From: Panopea generosa
Lineage: Eukaryota > Mollusca > Bivalvia > Adapedonta > Hiatellidae
Assembly: GCA_029582155.1 (NCBI GenBank)
Contig: CM055896.1
Coordinates: forward strand, 28,034,684-28,098,683
Length of the DNA stretch: 64,000 bases
Direction of reading: 5' to 3'
Shown here: positions 48,650 to 60,315 of the stretch, one piece after another
Layout: each line of letters begins with the position of its first letter
How positions within the stretch are numbered: the first letter of the stretch is position 1
Program-made: the position numbers and the translations under genes
Notes under the pieces: model-generated
Databases searched by the model: none
Told to the model about the DNA's origin: nothing
What the model saw: only the letters and a program-made list of their open reading frames with translations

Positions 48650-49060
48650 CAGTAGTAAGTATATCAGGAAAATGCTACAAATATCTTAATTATTTTTTTT
48701 TTTAATTAATAAAAAGCATCTCAATATTATTAAACAAATAAAATCTGAATGGTTAAAATTGGTATATCAAATCTATCAAAATGTGACAAAAACAATATTT
48801 TAATCAGTATAAACATGAAATGGAAATCCCCATTCAAAAATAGAGAGTATTTAATACTGCTTGATGACCTTTACATCATCATTCAGACTCTTTCTAAGAT
48901 GAAACAAATTCTACGATATGTAACCCAGTATGACATATCAAATTTGAATAAAAGGAAATCACATGACGCATTAGAAAGGTCAAAAAATACATTTTGAGGC
49001 AATTTTAAGCAAGAAATTAAAGTCTAGCATGGGAATGTAACCCAAGTTCATAAGAAAGTT
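48650..49060 (+). mobile_element. Interspersed repeat family X, copy 3
   Basis: Direct copy of 44075-44545 with the same order of segments, for example CAGACTCTTTCTAAGATGAA, GAGGCAATTTTAAGCAAGAA and GGGAATGTAACCCAAGTTCA. A chance 82-codon frame crosses it. Confidence 0.7.
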
Positions 49061-49097
49061 TTTCAAATCAATGAGGTGATCATGTTATTTAAGATTC

Positions 49098-49330
49098 ATT
49101 TATTTTTTTTATTTTTTTGAATGGGGTTTAATGTCATTTCAACACATTTCAGGTTATATATGGCATATCCAGTTTTACTGGTGGTGGAAGACCTCAGACT
49201 GAGTAGAACCACCGTCCTTCAGCAAGTAACTGGAAACTTTCTCACAAAAAGTTTTTGGAGTGAACAGGACTCGAACCTACAACCTTAGCAGTAAGGTAAG
49301 TGATCTTGAGACAGCGCCTTAGACCGCTCA
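49098..49330 (-). mobile_element. SINE-C, tRNA-Leu-like head (minus)
   Basis: On the minus strand TGAGCGGTCTAAGGCGCTGT (A-box region of a class II tRNA such as Leu) is followed by CTCAAGATCACTT and GGTTGTAGGTTCGAGTCCTG (B-box). A body then ends in GACATTAAACCCCATTC. It is a degenerate tRNA-derived SINE, not a tRNA gene. Confidence 0.75.
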
Positions 49331-50200
49331 TGAAAATCCTTCAATGTTTTAGAGATAGAGAGTGGACACAAGCCAATCTCTTGAAGTGTGGCCTTGGCCT
49401 AAGCTGTTGGAATGTGCGTTCTGCACAGTTGTCTCAGTGAGGTGAGCACTTTTGACTCAAGTTTCATGAAAAGCCTTCAAGAGGTTTAGAATATGAAATA
49501 AAGGTTGAAAATATTTTGATTTTGAACTGTGACCTCAATCATGAACCAACACAGCTGAAATATGGGTCCTGCATGTCATTTTTATGAGATAAACATCTGA
49601 TCCAAGATTCATGAAAATCTTCAAGGGGTTTAGGAGACAGAGCATTCATGAAATAATAGCTTAATAAAAGCTGAAAGCATTTGACCTTAAAAGTGTGATC
49701 TTGGCCTTGAACCACATGGTTGAAATATGGGTTCTGTCCATTGTCTCAAGGAGGTGAACATCTGATCCAAGTTTTATGAAAATCTTTTGAGGGGTTTAGG
49801 AGATACAGACATGTACTTCAAGCTAAATCAAAGCTGAAAACAAATGATTTTAAACTGTGACATTGAGCAAACATGATTGAAATGTGGGTTCTGCAAGTCA
49901 TCCCAAGGATGTGAACATCTAACCCAAGTTTCATGACAATCCTTCATGAGGTTTAAAGGATAGTGCACTGCCTTTAACAGTATAATCCACAAGACAGTTT
50001 TTACTACACAAAGAACTGTCAAACAAGAAACACTGACATGTTCATTTCAAAGGAAAAAAAACCGACTCCACCTCTACTATAATGTGGAATGTTATGACAT
50101 GCACATAATTGGGTTCCATCTTTATGAGGTGAACATTCATGCCAAGTTTACTTAAAATACTTCAATGAAATGTAAGAGTCATGGATTGGACAGATTGACA
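49331..50200 (+). repeat. Third Helitron-like core array (about 150-160-bp units)
   Basis: Five or so diverged units share CATGATTGAAATGTGGGTTC, GAGGTGAACATCTGATCCAA, GTTTCATGAAAATC and CTTCAAGGGGTTTAGGAG-type phrases. Diverged more than the 165-bp arrays, so older. Confidence 0.75.
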
Positions 50201-50204
50201 CTAC

Positions 50205-50890
50205 TATATCCACCATCAATATGCTATTTAGCCATGGTTGTTACAAAAAATGGAATTAACTTATCAACAGACATTATTGTAAATTTACCTAGATTTCTAC
50301 CATGAAACACAAGAAGATCACCTCGAGTCACTGATGAGACTCCAGATGACATGTTAAATGATCTGTATGATCGTAAAACAGACATGAAAAACAAAATATT
50401 ACTGTCACACAAGAAATAACAATCAAATCTAGTGACATTTTATGTAGATCAGTCAGTAGTACATGCACTACAGTGTTTGTTACTGTGGTCCAACTATCAA
50501 TTGCGGGCTTTGTCATCCATATATAAACTTCTTTACTTAAAATATCCAACTCAAATACATGTATAGTAGGTTTACTTCCAACAACACCACTGTTCACATT
50601 TAACTATAAACCTATAGATACAATGATCAATGCCTCCTTATTGCCCTCTATCCACATGCAAAGTTTCACAAACCTGGCGTGGATACTTTTTGAGAAATCT
50701 TTCTGGACAGACGGACACCAAACACCTGAAGGATGGACTCAGGTGGGCCCCCTTCATCAGTACTGAAAGTTATTGGGGCTTAACTCACTTAAAAATCACT
50801 TCTTAAAACTTGTACAAATCAAAAACAAAGTGCACCAGACTGGTCTGTAATCATAATGCAGATATGATGGCTGCTGCTGGACACCACTCC
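50205..50890. other. Helitron-like 3' remnant and unassigned sequence
   Basis: At 50630-50720, GCCCTCTATCCACATGCAAA, GTTTCACAAACCTGGCGTGG and GGACAGACGGACACCAAAC look like the 3' part of the adjacent element. Short minus-strand frames at 50224-50597 are not supported. Confidence 0.4.
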
Positions 50891-50893
50891 CAT

Positions 50894-50921
50894 CCCCCCC
50901 CCCCCCCCCCCCCCCCCCCCC
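50894..50921. repeat. Poly-C run (28)
   Basis: Twenty-eight consecutive C bases flanked by CA-rich sequence. This is a G-quadruplex/i-motif-prone tract and also a likely place for assembly length error. Confidence 0.85.
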
Positions 50922-50929
50922 ACAACCCA

Positions 50930-52080
50930 CACACACACTCACAGAACTAATTTATCACAATTTTCCAAACTATCAATGTCTCATAATGTCAGAAGTTGTT
51001 CATACCAAAGTAAGCAATACAGACAGTAAACTGTAAGTCTGGTAATTAATACATTATAAAACCTACCTCAAATCAAAACTTGTTAAATCCAATTCTTTTA
51101 TTTCACAGTAAGTAACCTTCAATATCCTTTTGAATCACTGGTAATAATAATATTGCACCTTGAGAGAGTCTGCCAACAACCTTGGACCACATAAGATGAA
51201 TAAAAGATAAAGACACAGTGCAACAAAGATGTGACATATATATTAACAAAGTACATAAATGGCCACTAGCCATGGAAAACATAAGTTAATGAGGCGACTA
51301 GATGACATGACAAGTGTAAAATCAATGTTGCCCGCAGCCTCTGACCAACAATACCATACAACAGGTACGTCCCTTAGTTTACTGTGTCAACAAACGGAAG
51401 GCCCAATAATAACACAATACTCATTTATTTGAAACACAGAATACAGTTTCCAAAACATCTATAAAATAAGAGTTTTTATTTATTACAAAACAACTCCAGT
51501 AAGAAAATAAAATTGTGATTTGAGTAAATGTTACCGTGGTAGTTTTCAGTCACATTTTTTATAACACATGTCCTTATATACTGAACACTGTCCAACCCTT
51601 GTGAGACTTTAGCTAAGAACAAGTTTAATGACATTTTCTATAAATTTTTTTTTATATATTTCACCTGTTAATCTGATTGGAATACCAATGTATGTGTCCT
51701 ATCAAACCAGAAGAATTCTGGATTAGCTGTATTTCACAGCTTCAGTACGTCTGTCATTTAAGTGTTATATCATAATTCTACAAGGTAAACATTGGTATGA
51801 CCAAAAAGGGTCCACTATATCAACCATTCACTGAATCTATTCAAATCTACAGAGTACTGAATATATCAAATGCCAGCATAATGACTAGTCATACATACTA
51901 GTAAGTAAGTTATATTGTACCTTGCCTATCATATACCTCAGAAATAAAAACTTCATTGATATTATCAAAATATAATACTGCTTTATTGTTTATATACACA
52001 TCAATATGCAACATGTTTCAGGGCAGTTTGTTTTTTTATTGCTTTGTGTTGTTTTGTTGTTGTTTATGGAATCATTAAAA
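50930..52080. other. Non-coding, nothing recognised
   Basis: AT-rich. No coding or tandem structure. Confidence 0.45.
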
Positions 52081-52084
52081 ATAT

Positions 52085-52295
52085 TGCAAGAGCAATTGGT
52101 ATGGTTTACCACACCCACAAACACACATCGTTCTCCAAGAGAAACTGGTATCATTTACCACACCAAGGAACACACATTGTTCTCCAAGAATGGGTTATGG
52201 TTTAACAAACCCAAGAATACACACCTTTTCTTCATCAGAAACTGGTACTGATTTATTTGTGCCCATGGATACACACACTTTTCTCCAAGAGTTTG
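52085..52295. repeat. About 58-bp degenerate tandem repeat, 3.5 copies
   Basis: Repeats of GGTATGGTTTACCACACCCA, AACACACATCGTTCTCCAAG and GAAACTGG with substantial divergence. Confidence 0.8.
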
Positions 52296-52299
52296 AATC

Positions 52300-52680
52300 A
52301 TTCTATCAGTGACAGGAGACTAAGGTGGTTGCCTATTTGGACATGTTAATATAAAATCTACATATATTCTTTTATCTTATATGGGTTTTAATGACAACTA
52401 TTTTATCGTCTGTTTAAGAAACACAAAAATAGGACTAGACATTTTGTAAATGAATTTCCTAAATCACACTGACAGTATAACACAACATCCAAGTATCACT
52501 CAGAATTTAAAATCTTGGAAGAAAAAGAGTTTTATTACTTAACAATGGTGACGTTGTGTCATTGCCATAAAAACACAGACAGAAGCTGGCCATCTTATGC
52601 ATCACAAGCATCATTTGAAACTTCTTTTCATGACACTCAGTAATTATGATAAAAACTTATATCTCTGAAATCTACTACCG
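52300..52680. other. Non-coding, nothing recognised
   Basis: No signal between two repeat tracts. Confidence 0.4.
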
Positions 52681-52765
52681 GTAAGTTTTTGTTATATTTG
52701 TGAGTGCACATCTGTCTACTACTGGTAAGTTTTTGTTATATTTGTGAGTGCATAATTGTGACGTA
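52675..52765. repeat. Two-copy tandem duplication, about 47 bp
   Basis: GGTAAGTTTTTGTTATATTT and GTGAGTGCA occur twice, each preceded by CTACTACCGG or CTACTACTGG. Confidence 0.85.
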
Positions 52766-52825
52766 ATTTTTTATAAATAAAGTCTCATAAGAGATAATTA
52801 TTTAGCACGGATATTAAGTGTTTTC

Positions 52826-53692
52826 TCTGGTGTTCCCTCCCTCGTGTTTTCCCTCTCTGGTGTTCCCTCCCTCATGTTTTCCCTCTCTGGTGTACCCTGC
52901 CTGATGTTTTCCCTCTCTGGTGTTCCCTCCCTCGTGTTTTCCCTCTCTGGTGTTCCCTCTCTGGTGTACCCTGCCTGATGTTTTCCCTCTCTGGTGTTCC
53001 CTCCCTCGAGTTCCCTCCCTCGTGTTCCATCCCTCGTGTTTTCCCTCTCTGGTGTACCCCGCCTGATTTTTTCCCTCTCTGGTGTTCCCTCCCTCGTGTT
53101 TTCCCTCTCTGGTGTACCCTGCCTGATGTTTTCCCTCTCTGGTGTTCCCTCCCTCGTGTTTTCCCTCTCTGGTGTACCCTGCCTGATTTTTTCCCTCTCT
53201 GGTGTTCCCTCCCTCGTGTTTTCCTTCTCTGGTGTTCCCTCCCTCGTGTTTTCCCTCTCTGGTGTACTCTGCCTGATGTTTTCCCTCTCTGGTGTTCCCT
53301 CCCTCGAGTTCCCTCCCTCGTGTTCCATCCCTCGTGTTTTCCCTCTCTGGTGTACCCTGCCTGATTTTTTCCCTCTCTGGTGTTCCCTCCCTCGTGTTTT
53401 CCCTCTCTGGTGTACCCTGCCCGATGTTTTCCCTCTCTGGTGTTCCCTCCCTCGTGTTTTCCCTCTCTGGTGTACCCTGCCTGATTTTTTCCCTCTCTGG
53501 TGTTCCCTCCCTCGTGTTTTCCCTCTCTGGTGTACCCTGCCTGATGTTTTCCCTCTCTGGTGTTCCCTCCCTCGAGTTCCCTCCCTCGTGTTCCCTCCCT
53601 CGTGTTTTCCCTCTCTGGTGTACCCTGCCTGATTTTTTCCCTCTCTGGTGTTCCCTCCCTCATGTTTTCCCTCTCTGGTGTACCCTGCCTTC
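52826..53692. repeat. 30-bp minisatellite with 60-bp higher-order period, about 29 units
   Basis: Two alternating 30-bp types share CCCTCTCTGGTGT: one continues with TCCCTCCCTCGTG, the other with ACCCTGCCTGAT. A compressed block with CTCGAGTTCCCTCCCTCG occurs at about 53007, 53305 and 53573. Four or more frames are open over hundreds of bases (minus strand: repeating REGTPEREN), so coding is not inferred. Confidence 0.95.
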
Positions 53693-53699
53693 TATCACT

Positions 53700-55290
53700 C
53701 AGATTGGACAATGCTTTAGACCAATGAACATTACCCCTCTTCAAGGATGTATACAGAGAAGGAAATGCAACTGACTGAGATATTCTGAAAGCTTGTGTAT
53801 TTATGCACAATCTCGTGAAATCTTGTTTTCAAATATCCCAACCTCTATTCATCTCAGAAATACAAATCAGAATTCTTTCTTTGCAGAATTAAAATTCTCC
53901 ACGAAATGAGAACATTTCCACAAAATGACGTTTAAATTTTTTAAAGTATGTATGACAAAAAATTTGTATACTGCAAAGTTACTAATAAATCATGAAAAAT
54001 ACTTGATATTTTACTTCAAATTGCAATTCAAGATCATTTTGTGTATTTAAAATATTATAAAAAAATCTACAGTTACATACAGCTTACATTTTAGGCATAA
54101 GAAATAAGTTAATTATAAAATATTAACTCTTTGCATGCTATTACATCAACACTTAGCACAGAGATGCAAGTTTCCTATTCTTCTATATACATGCAAGTCC
54201 CCTTATGAACAAACTCTATAACCCCCTTCACGTGAATTAATAAGCTGACCATCTGATCAATGAGCACAACATTTTTGCAATTTCCAGCCGACCCGCAACA
54301 ATCCTGCTTTTTTTTTAGGGGTTCCTTAATATTTACATAATTCGCGACAGAATATAAAATATAAACTCAACATATTATACAACTATTTGACAGCCTTCCG
54401 TATAATCTTCCCTCAACTTTTAATTCTTAATTGATATAATCCGTATAAATACAGGTTAATAAAATATTGCATCGAAAAAAATAACCGAACTTCAGGTAAA
54501 AATTGATTTTAAGCACAAGATAAGGATCTCCGAGCTGATAATGTATCTGACAACATGCGGTTAAACCAATACAAAAGGGCAAACCTTTTATTGTAGACTA
54601 GCAAAATTAAAATTTATAATCTTGCAGTTATATTGATTCAGTATCTCCGCACAATAAAACGTTTACACGTAACAACTTTAGGGTTATTTTCATTACACGT
54701 TTCATAAAAGTAACAACTGTGCAAAAGTGTGTGAATATATTAAGTCAATTTGATCTTGGCATAAAAAGGAAGAAACAATTATCTTATTCTTTCAAAACTA
54801 AAATAAAAGCTCTTTCTAATTCAACAATGTATTTCAATGAATATAAAAGAGAAATTAAAAATGTATTTTAAATGATAACATTTTCAAATCAATATATAAT
54901 TGACGTTTCTAAACTAAGTTCTGGTATTTAATGGTTGTAGAATACAAAGGCTAGTCCAAATATCCAATCTCAATCTTTTATCCCTTATAATGACTATCAT
55001 GCCCCGCAAACACATCAACGTTTTTAACAAGTTTTAAAAACAGAAAAGTAAGAAATTTTAAGGATTAAAATCACGATGTTCAAGTAGCTTTAAAATGGAG
55101 CATCAGTCTGTATGAAAAGAAATAAAGAACAACTATGTGAAAAAGACAGAATTGACATCATTACTGATTCAGTTTTATTTGTGTTTTTATAAAAATAAAA
55201 ATCACACACAAAATAAGCATGTATGATACCTAAAAATACAATGACATTATTACATTTTTTTCATAACATTTGCAGACATGAACAAAACAT
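53700..55290. other. Non-coding, nothing recognised
   Basis: AT-rich, low information. No exon pair or repeat. Confidence 0.45.
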
Positions 55291-55297
55291 AACTTAC

Positions 55298-55460
55298 CTT
55301 TCTGTTTAGCTATAAGATATAACTTCTAAACATCAAAAAGCTAATCTTTTAAGTACAATAATTTCCAACTCTGCAAACCGGATATTGATATTACAATATT
55401 ACGGCAGGTATATGACCTGATCACTACCTGAGATCTGTCGCGAGATACGTCCTGATCTTA
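55298..55460 (-). other. Candidate 5' non-coding exon (donor only)
   Basis: On the minus strand CTAAACAGAAAG is followed by GTAAGTTATG, a strong donor. The sequence upstream has some CpG (TCTCGCGACAGATC) in an otherwise CpG-poor area. It could be a first exon of the CAP-Gly gene, about 14 kb from the 41556 acceptor. The 5' limit is arbitrary. Weak. Confidence 0.25.
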
Positions 55461-55736
55461 TGTAATACACTGCGATTACTTATAATATTTTAACTCTATT
55501 GTCAATATTGACTTTTAAAAGTGAGAGTTTGAACAAGTCTCAAATTTAAGCTCCAACAAGTTGTCGTCTTTTTTAATTTTACTACTTGTTTAAACAAATA
55601 TAAAGTTAACACATTAGTTCAAATGCAAATATGCACATCAATATCTTACAATATTTAAATACACAATACTTAAAAGAAGAAAAAGAGAAAATCATGTAAG
55701 CGCTTGATACAATAAAGTTTACCAAATGAGATATAA

Positions 55737-55993
55737 AACAAGAGCTAAAGAGGGCCTGTGGTCGCTCATCTTGTATATGCATATTGTTTCTGTGAGCATT
55801 TTCAATGGACTACCATATTCGTCAGAATAAATGCCCCTGATGCATTTATTTGTCTCTTCCAGTCTTTTTGTTGAAGTGTGGTATGATCTTGTTTGATACA
55901 TTGTAATTGTTTCACAAATAAATTTACATTATAATTTAAATACCTAAATTTTTACAGTTTGCAGATTTCTTTTTTTTTTTGATGATTTTTATT
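55737..55993 (+). mobile_element. Helitron-like left-end fragment
   Basis: Starts AACAAGAGCTAAAGAGGGCC then TGTGGTCGCTCATCTTG, the left-end formula of bivalve Helitron-like elements. The body continues on both sides of the two SINE insertions that follow. Confidence 0.55.
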
Positions 55994-56006
55994 TTATGAC
56001 GATATA

Positions 56007-56297
56007 GCCGGGCCCGATTAGCTCAGTCGGTTACGCATCTGACTATCAATCCAGGGGTCGTGAGTTCGAACCCCCCGCCCGGCAACAGTGTCCGTGATGA
56101 TTGATATACGACATTGTGTCTAATTATCATTCGTCTCTCACCACTGATTCAAGTGGGATAGTTATCAGTTACTTACGGAGACGGGGTGTGCTCGAGTACT
56201 GGTTAATCCCAGGAAACAGTGGTTAGGTAAACTGATCGTCTGTTAGCCCTCGATGGCATAAAAATGACGCTAAATATTCAATCAATCAATCAATCAA
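56007..56297 (+). mobile_element. SINE-A, nearly intact, with 13-bp target-site duplication
   Basis: The tRNA-like head has an A-box (TTAGCTCAGTCGGTTA) and a B-box (GTGAGTTCGAACCCC). A body of about 190 bp (GTGATGATTGATATACGACA; GTGTGCTCGAGTACTGGTTA) follows, then an (AATC)n tail. TTATGACGATATA flanks it exactly on both sides (55994-56006 and 56298-56310), showing LINE-mediated insertion. It is probably non-autonomous; no matching LINE is seen here. Confidence 0.95.
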
Positions 56298-56446
56298 TTA
56301 TGACGATATAATAATTCACAAATTTAGACCTATTGGTCTCCTTCAAGCCATAAATGGACTTAAATCTCCCAACGTGGGACAAATTTGCTAGGACAGGACA
56401 ATGCTTTTAAACTCAAGTTGTGCAATATCATTGCAGTTATGGATGA

Positions 56447-56730
56447 TTGATTGATTGATTGAATATTTAGCGTCATTTTTATGCCATCGAGGGCTAACAG
56501 ACGATCAGTTAACCTAACCACTGTTTCCTGGGATTAACCAGTACTCGAGCACACCCATCTCCGCAAGCAACTGATAACTTTCCCACTTGAATCAGTGGTG
56601 AGAGACGAATGATAATGAGACACAATGTCGTATATCAATCATCACGGAGACTGTTGCCGGGCAGGGGATTCGAACTCACGACCCCTGGATTGATAGTCAG
56701 ATGCGTAACCGACTGAGTTAATCGGGCCCG
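56447..56730 (-). mobile_element. SINE-A, nearly intact, inverted, with 14-bp target-site duplication
   Basis: Reverse-oriented copy of the element at 56007, from the (GATT)n tail to the GGGCCCG head, highly similar along its length. GCAGTTATGGATGA is duplicated at 56433-56446 and 56731-56744. The two copies are separated by about 150 bp and could pair as a long hairpin if transcribed through. Confidence 0.95.
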
Positions 56731-56744
56731 GCAGTTATGGATGA

Positions 56745-58060
56745 AAAATAGAGATTTGTTTCCATTTTATTCTATGTTCAAGTTTCTTTATGGGACCAAA
56801 ATAGAAACCTAAATGTTATGTAAATCCTAAAAACCCCTAAAACCAAATAGGGTTAAAGGTTACCTGAGATTTGTTTTTTAAAAATTCACAATTTAAACCC
56901 CATTATCAGGCCCCGCTTAGCAAATCCTCAAATATAATTGGCTACGACTAGACATTATTTCTTGATATCTGAATTAAAATCATTGCAAACATACAATGTA
57001 GATGAGAAATGTTCCCTCAGAACTCCTAGTATGTAAAAATCAGTTATATATATTAAAGGCAGCCTCTTTCAACCACTTGGCCACATGCGACCCCGTGAAA
57101 GTTTCTTCTACATACTGTTATCAGCGACACAATTGTGCGATGAAGCAAGATTAATATACTTTTTTGTTATAAAGTTAATATATTCAAGTTGTGACAATTG
57201 ATATTTTACAAAAACAGAAAGAAAGAACTATTTGTTACCCTTTTCTCATCTTGATGCGGTTATAAACTTTTTTGTTTTAATTGGTATGCACAAAAGAAAT
57301 TGTTCAAGCTGAGTGAAAATCATCAACTATATGATGGTTGTCTTACTTTAGCGTTTATTTCTAAAACCAAAGTAGATGTTGAAAGATAAATAAGCTAAAC
57401 AATTTATTTTCAAACACAGCACTGCTATTTTCTAAATAGGTGATTGTGTTTCCTGACAGCTTAATTATTCAGTAAAGATAAATTACCTATATTATCCACT
57501 TCTGTATATTTTGGTATTTAAATAGGGTAAGTAGAGTATTGATTTTTAATGTAAAATGTCAAACTTCCCCGCACTATTAATGGCTCGATCGTGAAATAGT
57601 TAATGAGGGAAGTAAATTTGGTTTGCATGATTATGTAATTTCACTGCATATATCTATACATAATATGTTTGTATTAAATCATTGCCACTGTTGAGATAAA
57701 CTGTTCGATATGAAAGACTGAAATTCAGCATTAGTTCTCTCCCCTTTCAGAACTGACAACTACTTGGACAAGTTGTCTTTCCTATTACAAAATGAATACA
57801 CCATTGGAGTAAATATTGTGAATACCTAATGATATTGTGGAATTCATATCGACTCTGTTACAAACTGTGTATACAACAAATACCTGCTTTCATTATATGC
57901 CATGCAGATAGCAATTTTGAGCAGTTAATATACATGCAGGTAAGTCTAAGCAGGCAATATACATGCAGGTAATTATGACTCTTACTAAACTTGACTTCCA
58001 TCTCATTTTTTCAAACTTTTTATTCACATTCACAAACATTTACCAATTCAGTAGACAATC
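56745..58060. other. Non-coding; Helitron-like body remnant then nothing recognised
   Basis: The first 150 bp (GTTCAAGTTTCTTTATGGGA) look like element body continuing from the left side of the SINE. The rest is unassigned. Confidence 0.4.
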
Positions 58061-58064
58061 ATAC

Positions 58065-58078
58065 ATTGCCATGGTAAC
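58065..58078. promoter_or_regulatory. X-box-like site ATTGCCATGGTAAC
   Basis: Matches RYYNYYATRRNRAC at all positions and is close to the classical palindrome. About two such matches are expected by chance in 64 kb counting both strands, and no promoter companion is seen here. Confidence 0.25.
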
Positions 58079-58079
58079 A

Positions 58080-59390
58080 TACCATTTTTATGACCTTTGG
58101 AACACTTGCGCAACAGTCTGGACAATGTCTATCCACCAGTAGTTTTTTCATATCTTCTCACAATCTGGCAAATATATAAACAATGTCAAATAAGTATTAC
58201 TTATCATTAAATGAAAACACAACGCTACATGTACAGAGCTCTGGATATTTGAACTATGAAAATATTTCTATGCTTCCCAACGTAAAAATATTACTGAAAC
58301 TAGAAACCTGGAAAATGTTACGGACATTGACAAACATTGACCATGACCTGTATTTTATAAAAATGCAGGTACACACGAAATATTAATCAAATACTACTTT
58401 AAAAATTATTAATTCAAAAAAACAATTTTCTGGACAGACAGACGAACAAACAAATTGACAGAGGTAACACATAATAGCCCTTCAACTTTCTTCGAATGGC
58501 AGAGACATAAAAATAGCTTTGATATCAGGCTATTCATACTGCCAGTCTGAGTCAACTAACTTCATCAGTACATGTAAATGCTAGTCTCAGCAAGAAACAT
58601 TATATTTTATTTAGTACCCAAGAAGTCATAGAGCGAACGGATTTATGACATTCCTCTTTAATTCAAACATTAATAAATTGTCTGTTTACAGTATTTATAT
58701 ATATTTTGTTCACATACAATACTCATTATGGTACTAAAAATGCTACTTTTAAAAATGTTGAGTTGAATGTTATTGCTTTCAACTATAACTGTTTCCATAT
58801 CAATTAACGGAACGTTGTTATGTCTGTTTTCTTTCACTTTATTGCGTAACTTATCATGATATAACTACTTACAGGCTATATTTACATTCTGTTATTATTT
58901 TTTCTTATGGTTTGCTTCGATAATTTGGAGAAAAAACATGTTTCTTTTCATTGCGAGTTTTAATTTTAATATATGGATTATGCCATTTTGATGCATGCTT
59001 TAGACACATGACAGACATGTGATTAATAATTTCAAAGAAAATGTATTGTATTCACTAGATGACTTCAACAACTCAGCATGATAGGGCTACCCAAGTGGTG
59101 ACATTGGAGAAAATGTGGATATATTTAGAAAGATTCTGATTAATTTGCGAAGACAAATTCATGGCTTCTGTCACAATGGAGATGTTTTAAGATGACAAGA
59201 CTACAATTAAAGGATCATGATTTTTGGACAGAAAGTATCTGATTTGGCAAGTTGAAGAACTTGTTTGAGGTAAGTTTGCCCAAGACCGAATGAAAGGATT
59301 TCACTGTCACTTCTTTTCAAATTTTGATAATTATCTGTGTTCACAATCGTTGTATTCATATATAAAAACTAGTCCCCTTACTGTGCCCCA
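58080..59390. other. Non-coding, nothing recognised
   Basis: AT-rich. A 67-codon frame at 58183-58386 lacks any signature. Confidence 0.4.
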
Positions 59391-59394
59391 ATGA

Positions 59395-59948
59395 ACACTA
59401 GCTCCTTTATTTGACTAAACTTGAAACCCCTATACCAAATATGAACAAATTTTGCAGATTTGTTCTTGAGAATTTTTTTTTCAGAAATTCACATTTTTTT
59501 GTAATAAATTCTTTTAAATCACCCAGTCTCAACTGTAATGACTAAACAATGCCCAAGACATCAAGATGTTTGAAATAATACCTAAAATATTAAAATTATA
59601 AAAATGTAATGTCCTGTTTTTTCCATAGCATTCCTATGTAAAAATCAAAATCCTCTTTTTGGGCCTTTACTGGCCCTTAATGGATATTAAATCCCCCTTT
59701 AAGGTCCCAGTCTCAACTGTTATGACTAAACATTACCCTGGGGTGGGGTCAAATTTGACTCCAGGGTCATAATTTGAACTAACTTGATACAGCTTCATGT
59801 AGCAATGCTTCACACCAAATTTGGTGAAAATCTGTCAAGCAGTTTCAGAGAAGTCGTTTGAAGCAAAAGTTAACGACAGATGACATCTGGACGACGGACA
59901 CAGGGCGATCAGAATAGCTGACTTAAGCTTTGCTCAGTTGAGCTAAAA
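59395..59948 (+). mobile_element. Helitron-like element, right part
   Basis: CCAGTCTCAACTGTAATGAC and CCAGTCTCAACTGTTATGAC mark two body segments. Next come CAAATTTGGTGAAAATCTGT, GCAGTTTCAGAGAAGTCGTT and GACGACGGACACAGGGCGAT, then a degenerate terminal hairpin ending GTTGAGCTAAAA. Confidence 0.65.
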
Positions 59949-60039
59949 AGTGGTTGCCAGTGCTACATGAAACAATACTCATAATTGCCTGATTCTTGTC
60001 TCAGATCTTTGTAAACTGTTCAATATCCCACAAGACCCA

Positions 60040-60315
60040 GCCTAAGCTCAGTCCGTAACAAATCTGACTATCAATCCAGAGGTCATGAGTTTAAATCCCA
60101 ACCCTGTCAGTCTCTGTGATGATTGAAATATGACATCACGTCTGATTGTCATTTGTCTCTCATTGCTGATTCAAGTGTTAAGTTATCAGTTACTTGTGGA
60201 GGTGAGTGTGCTTGATGAGTACTGGTTAACCGTCTAGGATTCCAGGAAACAATGGTTAAGTTAAATGATCATTTGTTAGCCCTCCATGGCAGAAAAATTA
60301 CCCTAAATATTTAAA
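60040..60315 (+). mobile_element. SINE-A copy, degenerate
   Basis: CTAAGCTCAGTCCGTAACAA, TCTGACTATCAATCCAGAGG, GTGATGATTGAAATATGACA, GAGTACTGGTTAACCGTCTA and CCCTAAATATTTAAATT follow the SINE-A order, with about 20% divergence estimated by eye. Confidence 0.85.

Noticed and set aside
49270..49330. A tRNA-Leu gene on the minus strand
   Set aside because: The acceptor and anticodon arms do not form. It is the head of a SINE with related fragments at 20520 and 21835.
50894..50921. 28-base poly-C as a functional G-quadruplex element
   Set aside because: Possible, but homopolymers of this length are also prone to assembly error, and nothing nearby supports a role.
52798..53810. Arg/Glu-rich 312-codon frame on the minus strand
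   Set aside because: 30-bp array. Plus-strand frames are equally open, and there is no independent evidence of a gene.
56007..56083. A functional tRNA gene
   Set aside because: A- and B-boxes are present, but the segment continues into a SINE body and (AATC)n tail with a target-site duplication, and other degenerate copies occur.
58065..58078. X-box as proof of a ciliary gene promoter
   Set aside because: About two matches to this consensus are expected by chance in 64 kb on both strands, and this one has no companion motif or exon.
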